Positions 49,333 through 57,385 of a DNA stretch of 64,000 nucleotides are shown here, piece after piece (the first letter of the stretch is position 1; each line of letters opens with the position of its first letter). Where the stretch lies: contig NZ_PYWA01000003.1 of NCBI RefSeq assembly GCF_003056335.1, positions 186,001 to 250,000 of the forward strand, read 5' to 3'. The position numbers and the translations under genes were made by a program. The notes under the pieces are model-generated. The model saw only the letters and a list, made by a program, of their open reading frames with translations, searched no databases and was not told where the DNA came from. This DNA is from Paracoccus indicus. Lineage in GTDB: Bacteria > Pseudomonadota > Alphaproteobacteria > Rhodobacterales > Rhodobacteraceae.

Positions 49333-50355
49333 ATGCGACATGTCCTGAAAGCCGCCGCGCTGGCCATCCTGTCCCTGTCGGCGCCCGCTTGGGCCGATGA
49401 ATGCAAAGGTCGCAACCTGTTCGACACGATGCCTGCTGACAAGAAGGCGCAGATCGACGAAGCCGTGCGCGACGTGCCGTTCCGCGAGGGGCTGCTGTAC
49501 CGCGCCAGCAAGGGGGACCGGCAGATTACCTTGGTGGGAACCTATCATTTCGGCGACGACCGCCATGCTGCCATGGTGCAACGCCTGCAACCCGTCATCG
49601 CCGATGCCGCCGCGCTCTATGTCGAGGCCGGCCCGCGTGAGGAGGCCCGCCTGACCGAGGCGCTGAAGTCCGATCCCGGCCTGATGGTCGATGCCGACGG
49701 CCCCACCTTGCCCGAGCGACTGTCGCCCGACGAATGGGAACGGCTGTCGCAGGCCATGTCGGATCGCGGATCGCCTGCGGTCATCACCTCGCGTCTGCGG
49801 CCCTGGTATGTGTCGATGATGCTGGGCATTTCGCCCTGCATGCTGGATGCGATGGCGCAATCGGGTGGCAAGACCGGCGGATTGGATCACCTGCTGGTGC
49901 ATCAGGCGCAACAGCAGGAAAAGCCCATTCATGCGCTGGAGCCTTGGGACACCATCTTCGATCTCTATTCCGACCTGTCACCTGCGCAAGAGGTCGACAT
50001 GATCCGCGCGGCCTTGCCCTCGGCCGCCCATGCCGACGATTACGCCGTGACCCTGACGGACGCCTATTTCAGCGGCGACGTCTGGCGGATCTGGGAATTT
50101 GGGCGCTTCGACGCCTATGACAATTCGGGCCTGCCCAAGTCCGAGGTCGATGCCCAGATGGCCTTGGCGCAGGATCGCCTGATGGACAGCCGCAATCGCA
50201 AATGGATCGAGGTGCTGACCACGGGGGCCGAGAACGCGAAGGCTGATGGCAAGGGTATCGTCGCGGCTTTCGGTGCGCTGCACCTGCCCGGCAAGGCTGG
50301 TGTCCTGAACTTGCTTCAGGAACAGGGTTACGACATCCAGCGTCTGGATGGCTGA
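49333..50355 (+). CDS. TraB/GumN-family secreted protein
   Basis: Protein of 340 aa with a signal peptide (LKAAALAILSLSAPAWA). Two family motifs are clear: VGTYHFGDDRHAAMV near residue 70 and FGALHLPGKAGVL near the C-terminus. Both carry the GxxH pattern of the TraB/GumN (TIKI-like) metalloprotease superfamily. LEPWDTIFDLYSDLS in the middle is also typical. TIKI proteins are membrane or secreted metallopeptidases; bacterial members are mostly uncharacterised, so activity is inferred. Divergent from groESL, and it ends in a hairpin shared with the next, convergent gene. Confidence 0.8.
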   Translation: MRHVLKAAALAILSLSAPAWADECKGRNLFDTMPADKKAQIDEAVRDVPFREGLLYRASKGDRQITLVGTYHFGDDRHAAMVQRLQPVIADAAALYVEAGPREEARLTEALKSDPGLMVDADGPTLPERLSPDEWERLSQAMSDRGSPAVITSRLRPWYVSMMLGISPCMLDAMAQSGGKTGGLDHLLVHQAQQQEKPIHALEPWDTIFDLYSDLSPAQEVDMIRAALPSAAHADDYAVTLTDAYFSGDVWRIWEFGRFDAYDNSGLPKSEVDAQMALAQDRLMDSRNRKWIEVLTTGAENAKADGKGIVAAFGALHLPGKAGVLNLLQEQGYDIQRLDG

Positions 50356-50377
50356 CCCTGCGCAGTTGCGCAGGGTC
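50354..50377. terminator. Bidirectional hairpin between TraB-like and the 1-kb-codon gene
   Basis: Perfect 11-bp stem GACCCTGCGCA/TGCGCAGGGTC with a 2-base centre, beginning at the TraB-like stop codon and ending seven bases from the convergent stop. No clear T-run. Confidence 0.55.
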
Positions 50378-50383
50378 TCGTGA

Positions 50384-53380
50384 TCACTGGCCGTTCAGAA
50401 CGCCCAGGGCATAGGCCTGACCACGCTTCTGATAGGTGATGCGGCTATCGCCGATGGCGGTGATCTGACCGCCGTTGATCTTGTCGCCGATCCGCAGCGT
50501 CAGGACGCGCCCGTTCGACAGGCGCACCAAGGCACGGCTGGCCTGGCCGGCGCCGATGGTGCCGATGATTTGTGTGCTGTTCAGCTTGATACCATCCTTC
50601 ACCGTCGCGCTGGACCCGGCCGAGCCGTTGGCCCCCTGCGGGATTGCTGCGACGACATCGGGTTCGGCGTCGATCTCGGGGGGGCGATACTGCTGGTTGC
50701 GGGCGGCAGCGGCGCGCGCCTCGGCCTCGGCCTGAGCGCGGGCGCGGGCTTCGGCGGCAGCGCGGGCCTGCGCCTCGGCGCGGGCGTCGGCTGCGGCCTG
50801 CGAACGGGCGCGTGCCTCGGCCTGGGCCTGCAGCTCTTCATCCTGCCGTCGTTGTTCGGCCATGGCGGCCGCCTGTTCGGCTGCCTGGCGATCAGCAGCC
50901 GAGGGCGCCATGGCTGCCGCCACGGGTGCGGCAGTCGCCACCATGGCATTGGCAGCCGCCGGGGCCGCGCGCGCGGCGCGGCGCGGCGGCAGCGCCGATG
51001 ACGCCAGCGAGGTCAGCGCGACTGAACCCGCCGCGGGACGATCTTCGATGGCCGAGGCGACGGCTGCATCGACAGCCGCCGACGACAGGCTGGCCGAACC
51101 GTTGCTGCGGGGTTTGGCGCTTGGACGCTGCGAACCGGCGATGGCACCGGAAGCCGTGGCCCGGACCGCAGGGGGGGCGTTGTCGGCCTTCGGGGCATCG
51201 GCCTTGGGTTCGGGACGACCACTGCTGACAGCCTGTGCCACGGCGGATTCGACCGCCTTCTGCGACGGCCCCCTGACCGAGACCGGCTTTCGCACCGGGC
51301 GGGCATCGGCAAGGCGGAAGACAAGTCCACGTTCCTTGGCGCTGAAACCGGCATTGCCGGCCTGGGCGGTGCGCAGATCGCGCAGCTGCCGCTCGAGCAG
51401 GCTGCGTTCGGCCTGGGTCAACTGGCGCGGGGCGTCATCCTCGGCGGCGCTGCCTTCCTCCAGCTGCGACAGATCCTGCGGTCGCGCGGGTGGGCGGCCC
51501 GCCGTCGAGGGCGCAGCCTTGGGCGCCGGAGCAGGCGCCGCGGTTTCCGCCGCCTGAGGGCTGCGCGCCGGGCGCGTGATGCTGGGCGGTCGTGCCCCAA
51601 GGTTTACCGCAGGCGCGGCCGCCGCAGGGCGTGCAGGGGCTGACGCAGGTGCCGGCGCGGCGACAGGGGCCGCTGCGGGCGCAGCAGGGCGGGTGGCAGC
51701 GCGCGTCGGACGTTCGGGCGGGCGGCTGGCCGCGACACGGGGCGCGGGGGCGGAGGATGCCCCATCCTCGAACGGCAGCGGGTTCGAGGGCACGCGCGGG
51801 CGTGCCTCGGGCGCTGCGGGGGTCGAGGCGCGCGCAGGCGTCGTCCGCGGCGGTCGGGCCGAGCTTTTCAGGTTGACCGCGCGACTGATTGCGGTGGCGG
51901 CGGGGGCGGCCACGGGCCTTTCGGCGGGCACGGCGGCTTGGGCCGGCTCGGGTTCCTGTCGCGGCGCGGGTGCTTCGGTGGCTGCGGTCTGGGACGTCAG
52001 GGGAGCGCCGACGGGCTGTGGCTCGCTGGCGATGGGGGCCGTTGGTTGCGCTGCGGCAGGTTCGGCTGTCGAGATCTGACGCGGCAGCAATGTCACGGCG
52101 GCAAGCTGGTCGTCCGTCAGGCTTTGCGCGACAGGTTCGGGTTCAGGATTGGCGGCCATCGCATCGGCCAATGCACGCGTCAGCGGGTCGTCTTCGACCG
52201 GCGTTTCGGCGGCTGCCGGTTCCGCCTCGGGTCCCTCGCGCAGCATGCCTTCACCCACGGGCTGAGGCATCTGCAGCGGCGGCAGGGCATTCGTGGGGAA
52301 GCTGGTGGCGGGGTCCTGAACTTCGGCCACGGGGGCTTGTGCGGGTTGGGGCGCGGGCTCGGATGGTTGCACGGCGGCGGTGCGCTGCGGCTCGGGATCG
52401 GCTTCGATCACCGGCTGGCTTTCACCGCCGAAGACGACCAATCCGAGAACAACGGCAATCGCCAACCCGCCGACCATCACCGGCAGTCGCGTCGGGTCCA
52501 GCTTGCTCAGCTTGGCGGCAACGCCGGTCGCGGGTGCCGCGGCTGCGGCAGCTTTGCGATTGGCCCGGGCGGCGGCGGCGCGGTTATGCACGGCCTCGGC
52601 CCGCGGCGACAGGCGCTTGGCAGTCAGTGGCGCATTCTGACCATGCCGGATCACCGCAGCGCTGCCCTCGGCAGCGGCGGCGGGGGTGGCGACCAGCGGC
52701 TTGGCGTCCTTGCGGGTGGCTTTCGTCACGACGGTATGCGGCGTGATCCGCGACACGACGACCGGCTCCGGTTCGGCCTTGGGCGGGGTTGCGGGGGCCT
52801 CGGCAGGTTCGATGAAGGGGGCGGTCACCCGCGCGTGGATCAGGTCGGGGTCGCTGAAGGGACGGCGATCGAATTGTTCCTGCGCCAGGCGCGAGGTTCC
52901 GAACTCGGGCTGACCCTCGAAGCGGTCGTCGTTCGGCCGTGCCTGAAACCCCGAGGGGCGGAACCCCTGTGCACGGGCGAAATCCTCGGCCTCGGTCAGG
53001 GTGCGGCGGGCAACGGCGGCGACGCGCAGGGTCTCGATGTCGCCGTTCACGGCCGGACACCAGTCGAAGACCAGATCCTGCGCCTTGTAGGGGGTCGAGG
53101 CTTCCAGCGCGCGCGCGATCGTGGCAGGGGTGTCCGAGCCGAAGGGCACCGTCAGCGTCGTGTAAAGGACCTGATCGTCGGGGATGACCAGGATCGTGTC
53201 CAACTCGCCCCCTCCGCCGCCCGCCTGATCGCGAAGTGAGATCAGGACTGCGGCAAGATCGTCACCGGTGAAACGGGCCTGTCCCAGGGGGCGCCATTCC
53301 GGACCGTCGCGACGTTCCAGCTGGACGGCTTCCTGGGTGAAGCTCATGGCGAATTCGGGGGGCGCGGCATGCTGGTTCAT
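50384..53380 (-). CDS. Large Ala/Pro-rich single-pass protein with GspL/PilM-like head and GspC/PilP-like tail
   Basis: About 998 aa. The first 150 residues resemble the actin-like cytoplasmic fold of GspL/PilM (TILVIPDDQVLYTTLTVPFG, PYKAQDLVFDWCPAVNGD). One membrane helix lies near residues 299-318 (LPVMVGGLAIAVVLGLVVFG). About 600 residues of Ala/Pro/Glu-rich linker follow. Near its end is a helical EAR-repeat (AQAEARARSQAAADARAEAQ). The last 70 residues (STQIIGTIGAGQASRALVRL, then GRVLTLRIGDKINGGQITAI) resemble the periplasmic domain of GspC/PilP. No pilus or type II secretion genes are adjacent. The start is uncertain: an ATG at 53410 adds ten residues. Function inferred only from fold resemblance. 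Confidence 0.7.
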   Translation of the reverse strand: MNQHAAPPEFAMSFTQEAVQLERRDGPEWRPLGQARFTGDDLAAVLISLRDQAGGGGGELDTILVIPDDQVLYTTLTVPFGSDTPATIARALEASTPYKAQDLVFDWCPAVNGDIETLRVAAVARRTLTEAEDFARAQGFRPSGFQARPNDDRFEGQPEFGTSRLAQEQFDRRPFSDPDLIHARVTAPFIEPAEAPATPPKAEPEPVVVSRITPHTVVTKATRKDAKPLVATPAAAAEGSAAVIRHGQNAPLTAKRLSPRAEAVHNRAAAARANRKAAAAAAPATGVAAKLSKLDPTRLPVMVGGLAIAVVLGLVVFGGESQPVIEADPEPQRTAAVQPSEPAPQPAQAPVAEVQDPATSFPTNALPPLQMPQPVGEGMLREGPEAEPAAAETPVEDDPLTRALADAMAANPEPEPVAQSLTDDQLAAVTLLPRQISTAEPAAAQPTAPIASEPQPVGAPLTSQTAATEAPAPRQEPEPAQAAVPAERPVAAPAATAISRAVNLKSSARPPRTTPARASTPAAPEARPRVPSNPLPFEDGASSAPAPRVAASRPPERPTRAATRPAAPAAAPVAAPAPASAPARPAAAAPAVNLGARPPSITRPARSPQAAETAAPAPAPKAAPSTAGRPPARPQDLSQLEEGSAAEDDAPRQLTQAERSLLERQLRDLRTAQAGNAGFSAKERGLVFRLADARPVRKPVSVRGPSQKAVESAVAQAVSSGRPEPKADAPKADNAPPAVRATASGAIAGSQRPSAKPRSNGSASLSSAAVDAAVASAIEDRPAAGSVALTSLASSALPPRRAARAAPAAANAMVATAAPVAAAMAPSAADRQAAEQAAAMAEQRRQDEELQAQAEARARSQAAADARAEAQARAAAEARARAQAEAEARAAAARNQQYRPPEIDAEPDVVAAIPQGANGSAGSSATVKDGIKLNSTQIIGTIGAGQASRALVRLSNGRVLTLRIGDKINGGQITAIGDSRITYQKRGQAYALGVLNGQ

Positions 53381-53595
53381 CTGTGTGGTTCGCTGCTCGA
53401 TTTGCACCATGCATTTTAAGCCGCATGATGTCGTTGACCTTACCCATCACTACCGCAAATTGTGGAACGTTGAAAGAAGAACTGGCAGAACTGTGACCGC
53501 TTTCGACACCACGTGCCCTAGGCATGGCAGCGGTCGGGGTGCATGAATGTCGCATGGAACGAAACGTTCGATGACACGATCAAGGAGGATCATCC

Positions 53596-54492
53596 ATGGC
53601 GTCGCACCTGCAGTTTTCCAAGGCCCGCGCATGGGCGCTTGGCGTGGCCGCGCTTGGCCTGATGTCCACATCGGCGATGGCAGCCCCCGGCATGACCTGC
53701 GGCGCGGGGGCCGAGGTGTCGCGCCTGTCCGTGACGGGCGAGGGGCTGGCCCGGATCGCGCCCGACATGGCGACCGTGCAGCTGGGCGTGACCACCCAGG
53801 GCGACAGCGCCAAGGCCGCGATGGACCAGAACTCGGGACAGCAGGCGGCGGTCGTCAAGGCGCTGACCGATGCGGGGATCGATCAGGCGCAGATCCAGAC
53901 CTCGGGGCTGAACCTGAACCCGCTGATGAAATACGACGAGGATCGCGCCCCAACCGTCACCGGCTATCAGGCCAGCAACATGGTCAGCGTGCGCGTCACC
54001 GACCTGGCCCGCTTGGGCGAGGTGTTGGACGCCATCGTCAGCGCAGGCGCCAATGAGATCAACGGCATCGCGTTTTCGCGCGAAGACGGCGCCGATGCGC
54101 AGGACGACGCCCGCAAGCAGGCCGTCGCCGACGCCCGCCGCAAGGCGGAGGTTCTGGCCGAGGCTGCGGGCCTGACCCTTGGCCCGGTCCTTTCCATCCG
54201 CGACAGCCAGAGCAGCGGCGGCGGCCCCCGCCCGATGATGCGCATGGAGGCTTCCATGGCCGACAGCGTGCCCGTGCAGGCCGGCGAGATGGAGATGTCG
54301 TCGCGCGTGGATATCGACTATGCGCTGACGGGGGATGGGGCCTGCGCGCCGATGCAGCCGAAAGGGCCGAAGCATCACCGCATGAAGGGCGGCGATGTGC
54401 CGATGCATGGCGACGGCGCGCCCGCGCCCGACGAACCCGTGGTGCCCGGCATCGTCGAGCCGCTGCCCGAAACGGACGCCCCGGCAAATTGA
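53596..54492 (+). CDS. SIMPL-domain (DUF541) periplasmic protein
   Basis: Secreted protein of 298 aa with a signal peptide ending in STSAMAAPG. The SIMPL domain at about residues 40-240 has the standard opening RLSVTGEGLARIAPDMATVQ, then AQIQTSGLNLNPLMKYD, VTGYQASNMVSVRVTDL and ARKQAVADARRKAEVLAEAAG. Members are linked to oxidative-stress tolerance and, in one case, to outer-membrane cargo in bacteria; the biochemical role is unsettled. The last 50 residues are Pro/His-rich and variable. It is divergent from the GspL-like gene, with 185 bases between. Confidence 0.88.
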   Translation: MASHLQFSKARAWALGVAALGLMSTSAMAAPGMTCGAGAEVSRLSVTGEGLARIAPDMATVQLGVTTQGDSAKAAMDQNSGQQAAVVKALTDAGIDQAQIQTSGLNLNPLMKYDEDRAPTVTGYQASNMVSVRVTDLARLGEVLDAIVSAGANEINGIAFSREDGADAQDDARKQAVADARRKAEVLAEAAGLTLGPVLSIRDSQSSGGGPRPMMRMEASMADSVPVQAGEMEMSSRVDIDYALTGDGACAPMQPKGPKHHRMKGGDVPMHGDGAPAPDEPVVPGIVEPLPETDAPAN

Positions 54493-54498
54493 CAAGGT

Positions 54499-54521
54499 TC
54501 GGGGGCCGAGATGGCCCCCGA
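54499..54521. terminator. Bidirectional hairpin between SIMPL and metY genes
   Basis: Perfect 9-bp stem TCGGGGGCC/GGCCCCCGA with loop GAGAT, between convergent stops at 54492 and 54527. Confidence 0.7.
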
Positions 54522-54526
54522 TGCCC

Positions 54527-55807
54527 TCAGGCCGTCGCCTTGGCCAGCGCCTGATCCAGATCGGCGATCAGGTCTTCGACATCCTCGATGCCGACGGACA
54601 GGCGCACGACCTCGGGGCCGGCACCTGCGGCGCGCTGCTGATCCTCGGTCAGCTGGCGGTGGGTGGTGGATGCCGAATGGATCACCAGCGATCGCGCATC
54701 GCCCAGGTTCGCCACATGGCTGAACAGTTCCAGCGCGCCGACCAGCTTGACGGCGGCCTCATAGCCGCCCGCGATCTCGAAGGTGAAGAGGCCGCCGACG
54801 CCCTTGGGGTAAAGCCGATCCGCCGTGGCCTTCCAGGGCGAACTCTCCAGCCCCGCATAGGTGACCTTGACGACGCGCGGGTCGTTTTCCAACCATTGCG
54901 CGACCTTCAGCGCGTTCTCGCAATGGCGCTGCATGCGCAGGCCAAGCGTCTCGATCCCCATCAGGGTGTAATGGGCGCCCTGCGGGTTCATGGTCATGCC
55001 CAGATCGCGCAACCCGATGGCGATGCCGTGGAAGGTGAAGGCCAGATTGCCAAAGGTCTCGTGGAACTTCAGCCCGTGATAGGCGGGTTCCGGGGCCGAG
55101 AGGCTGGGGAACTTGTCGCTGGCCGACCAGTCGAACTTGCCGCTGTCGACCACGACGCCGCCGGTGACCGTGCCGTTGCCGGTCATGTATTTGGTCAGGC
55201 TGTGGACGACCAGGGTGGCTCCCATCTCTATGGGGCGACACAGATAGGGGGTGGCCAGCGTGTTGTCCACGATCAGCGGGATGCCCGCAGCATCGGCGAT
55301 GGCGGCAACGGCGGGAATGTCGGTCACGTAACCGCCCGGATTGCTGATCGATTCGCAGAAAATCGCGCGGGTGTCGTCGTCGATGGCATCCCTCACCGCC
55401 TGCGGATCGTCCAGATCGACGAATTTCGCCGACCAGCCGAACCGCCGGATCGTCTGGCTGAACTGCGTGACCGTGCCGCCGTAAAGCCGGGTCGAGGCCA
55501 CGATGTTGCGCCCCGGCTCCATCAGCGGAAACAGCGCCAGGATCTGGGCCGCGTGGCCGGACGAACAGCAGACCGCCCCCGCGCCGCCCTCCAGCGCGGC
55601 AATGCGCGATTGCAGCGCCGCGACGGTGGGGTTCGTCAGGCGGGAATAGATGAAGCCGACCTCTTGCAGGTTGAACAGGGCGGCGGCATGGTCGGCATCG
55701 CGGAAGGCATAGGCCGTCGTCTGATAGATCGGCACCTGCCGCGCGCCCGTGGCCGGATCGGCGGCTGCGCCCGCGTGAATGGCCGTCGTGTCGAAGCCCT
55801 GTATCAT
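54527..55807 (-). CDS. metY: O-acetylhomoserine (thiol)-lyase / sulfhydrylase
   Basis: PLP enzyme of 426 aa in the Cys/Met-metabolism family that makes homocysteine from O-acetylhomoserine and sulfide. The N-terminal half has the Tyr in FIYSRLTNPTVAALQ and the CSSGHAAQILALF loop. The PLP Lys is in VVHSLTKYMTGNGTVTGG. The length and the block FPSLSAPEPAYHGLKFHETF match the MetY group rather than cystathionine gamma-synthase (about 390 aa). The ATG at 55807 has a GGAGGG ribosome site; the frame to 55924 overlaps the MoxR gene and is rejected. Confidence 0.9.
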   Translation of the reverse strand: MIQGFDTTAIHAGAAADPATGARQVPIYQTTAYAFRDADHAAALFNLQEVGFIYSRLTNPTVAALQSRIAALEGGAGAVCCSSGHAAQILALFPLMEPGRNIVASTRLYGGTVTQFSQTIRRFGWSAKFVDLDDPQAVRDAIDDDTRAIFCESISNPGGYVTDIPAVAAIADAAGIPLIVDNTLATPYLCRPIEMGATLVVHSLTKYMTGNGTVTGGVVVDSGKFDWSASDKFPSLSAPEPAYHGLKFHETFGNLAFTFHGIAIGLRDLGMTMNPQGAHYTLMGIETLGLRMQRHCENALKVAQWLENDPRVVKVTYAGLESSPWKATADRLYPKGVGGLFTFEIAGGYEAAVKLVGALELFSHVANLGDARSLVIHSASTTHRQLTEDQQRAAGAGPEVVRLSVGIEDVEDLIADLDQALAKATA

Positions 55808-55874
55808 GAAACCCTCCCATATGTGTTGCGGCGCCAGCCTAGGCGGGGCAGGGCCCGCGCCGCAAGCCCGACGC

Positions 55875-56714
55875 TCAGCGCTGCCTGCGCGACATGAAGG
55901 CCAGCCTTTCGAACAGCGCGACATCCTGTTCGTTCTTCAACAGCGCCCCGTGCAGGCGGGGCAGCATCGTGGCGGGATCGCGCTTCAGATCCTCGGGGGC
56001 CAGATCCTCGGCCAGGATCAGCTTCAGCCAGTCCAGGAATTCGCTGGTCGAGGGCTTCTTCTTCATGCCCGGCACCTCGCGCAGTTCAGTGAACTGCGTC
56101 AGCGCCTCGTCCAGCAGGCGCGGCTTCAGGTCGGGATAATGGACATTCACGATGGCGCGCAGCGTTTCCGCATCTGGAAAGCGGATATAATGGAAAAAGC
56201 AGCGGCGCAGAAATGCGTCGGGCAATTCCTTTTCATTATTCGAGGTGATGATCACGACGGGCCTTTGCGCCGCGCGAATTGTCTGGCCGGTTTCATAGAC
56301 GTGAAACTCCATCCGGTCCAATTCCTGCAACAGGTCGTTCGGGAATTCGATATCGGCCTTGTCGACCTCGTCGATCAGCAGCACGACGCGGGACGGGGCC
56401 TCGAAGGCCTGCCACAGTTTGCCCTTGCGGATATAGTTTGCGACGTCGTTGACCCGCGCATCGCCCAACTGGCTGTCGCGCAACCGGCTGACGGCATCAT
56501 ATTCGTAAAGCCCCTGCTGCGCCTTGGTCGTTGATTTCACGTGCCATTCGATGATCGGCATCCCCAGGCTGGCCGCGACCTGCCGCGCCAGTTCCGTCTT
56601 GCCGGTTCCCGGTTCGCCCTTGACCAGCAGCGGGCGTTCCAAGGTCACCGCGGCGTTGACGGCGACCGCCAGATCGGGCGGTGCGACATATCGGTCCGTC
56701 CCCGTGAATTGCAT
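55875..56714 (-). CDS. MoxR-type AAA+ ATPase
   Basis: ATPase of 279 aa. Walker A is VKGEPGTGKTELARQVA, Walker B is VVLLIDEVDKADIEF and sensor 1 is VVIITSNNEKELPDAF; the FLRRCFFHYIRFPDAE segment carries the arginine fingers. MoxR proteins remodel target proteins, commonly with a VWA-domain partner that binds metal. The usual partner gene is not here: the next gene downstream is metY, 67 bases after the stop. MQFTGTDRYVAPPDLAVAVN at the start is typical. Confidence 0.88.
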   Translation of the reverse strand: MQFTGTDRYVAPPDLAVAVNAAVTLERPLLVKGEPGTGKTELARQVAASLGMPIIEWHVKSTTKAQQGLYEYDAVSRLRDSQLGDARVNDVANYIRKGKLWQAFEAPSRVVLLIDEVDKADIEFPNDLLQELDRMEFHVYETGQTIRAAQRPVVIITSNNEKELPDAFLRRCFFHYIRFPDAETLRAIVNVHYPDLKPRLLDEALTQFTELREVPGMKKKPSTSEFLDWLKLILAEDLAPEDLKRDPATMLPRLHGALLKNEQDVALFERLAFMSRRQR

Positions 56715-56889
56715 CCAAACTCTCCTTTTTGGTGAACCGCTTGGCCGAATTTGCCCGTTTCATGGCCGGCAGCTTCGGGTTCCTTCGAATTAGGCCGTTC
56801 AAACATAGTGACAAGCAGGCAGTCATACTTTAATGGGGCGCGCAAGGTGCCGGAAACTTTTGCTCCGCCCGGCGCCGCCGGAGGACGTA

Positions 56890-57312
56890 ATGAAAGCCCA
56901 GACCTTTCTTCCCAAGGATTATCGCCCCGCCGAGGACGAGCCGTTCATGAACGAGCTTCAGCTCGAATATTTCCGTCGCAAGCTTGAAGCTTGGAAGCAG
57001 GAATTGCAGGGCCTGTCGGCCGAAACGCTTGAAGGGCTGCAGGACAGCGCCCGCAGCGTGCCCGATCTGGCCGATCGCGCCAGCGAAGAAACCGATCGCG
57101 CGCTGGAATTGCGCACGCGCGACCGCCAGCGCAAGCTGGTCAGCAAGATCGACGCGGCCCTGCGCCGCATCGAGACCGGCGAATACGGATATTGCGACAT
57201 GACCGGCGAGCCGATCAGCCTGCGCCGCCTTGATGCCCGCCCCATCGCGACCATGACGCTCGAGGCGCAGGAACGCCACGAGCGCAAGGAACGCGTGCAC
57301 CGCGACGACTGA
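56890..57312 (+). CDS. dksA: RNA polymerase-binding factor DksA (degenerate zinc finger)
   Basis: Binds in the polymerase secondary channel and works with ppGpp to tune rRNA and amino-acid promoters. The 140-aa protein keeps the coiled-coil tip DLADRA (Asp59, Asp62, Ala64), which matches the functional DxxDxA of E. coli DksA. The globular domain should carry four zinc cysteines. Here only Cys102 remains; the other three positions are Thr105, Thr123 and Ala126. Such low-cysteine DksA forms are known in alphaproteobacteria and in DksA2 of Pseudomonas. The start at 56890 has GGAGGA just upstream. Confidence 0.93.
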   Translation: MKAQTFLPKDYRPAEDEPFMNELQLEYFRRKLEAWKQELQGLSAETLEGLQDSARSVPDLADRASEETDRALELRTRDRQRKLVSKIDAALRRIETGEYGYCDMTGEPISLRRLDARPIATMTLEAQERHERKERVHRDD

Positions 57313-57333
57313 GGTCGCGACGGCGCGACGACC

Positions 57334-57362
57334 GCCCCGCCGATGCCGGTCATCGGCGGGGC
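57334..57362 (+). terminator. Terminator after dksA
   Basis: Perfect 12-bp stem GCCCCGCCGATG/CATCGGCGGGGC with a 5-base loop, followed by TTTTTC. It lies 22 bases after the dksA stop. Confidence 0.9.
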
Positions 57363-57385
57363 TTTTTCACGACAGGGGGCCGGGG

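Noticed and set aside
50660..50860. Tandem repeats in the EAR-rich part of the large protein as a DNA-level repeat array
   Set aside because: The units vary in DNA sequence and length; the pattern is a repetitive helical protein segment rather than a nucleotide repeat or CRISPR.
53411..53546. Short plus-strand frame (45 codons) between the GspL-like and SIMPL genes
   Set aside because: No ribosome site and no family resemblance. The gap is more likely to hold two divergent promoters.
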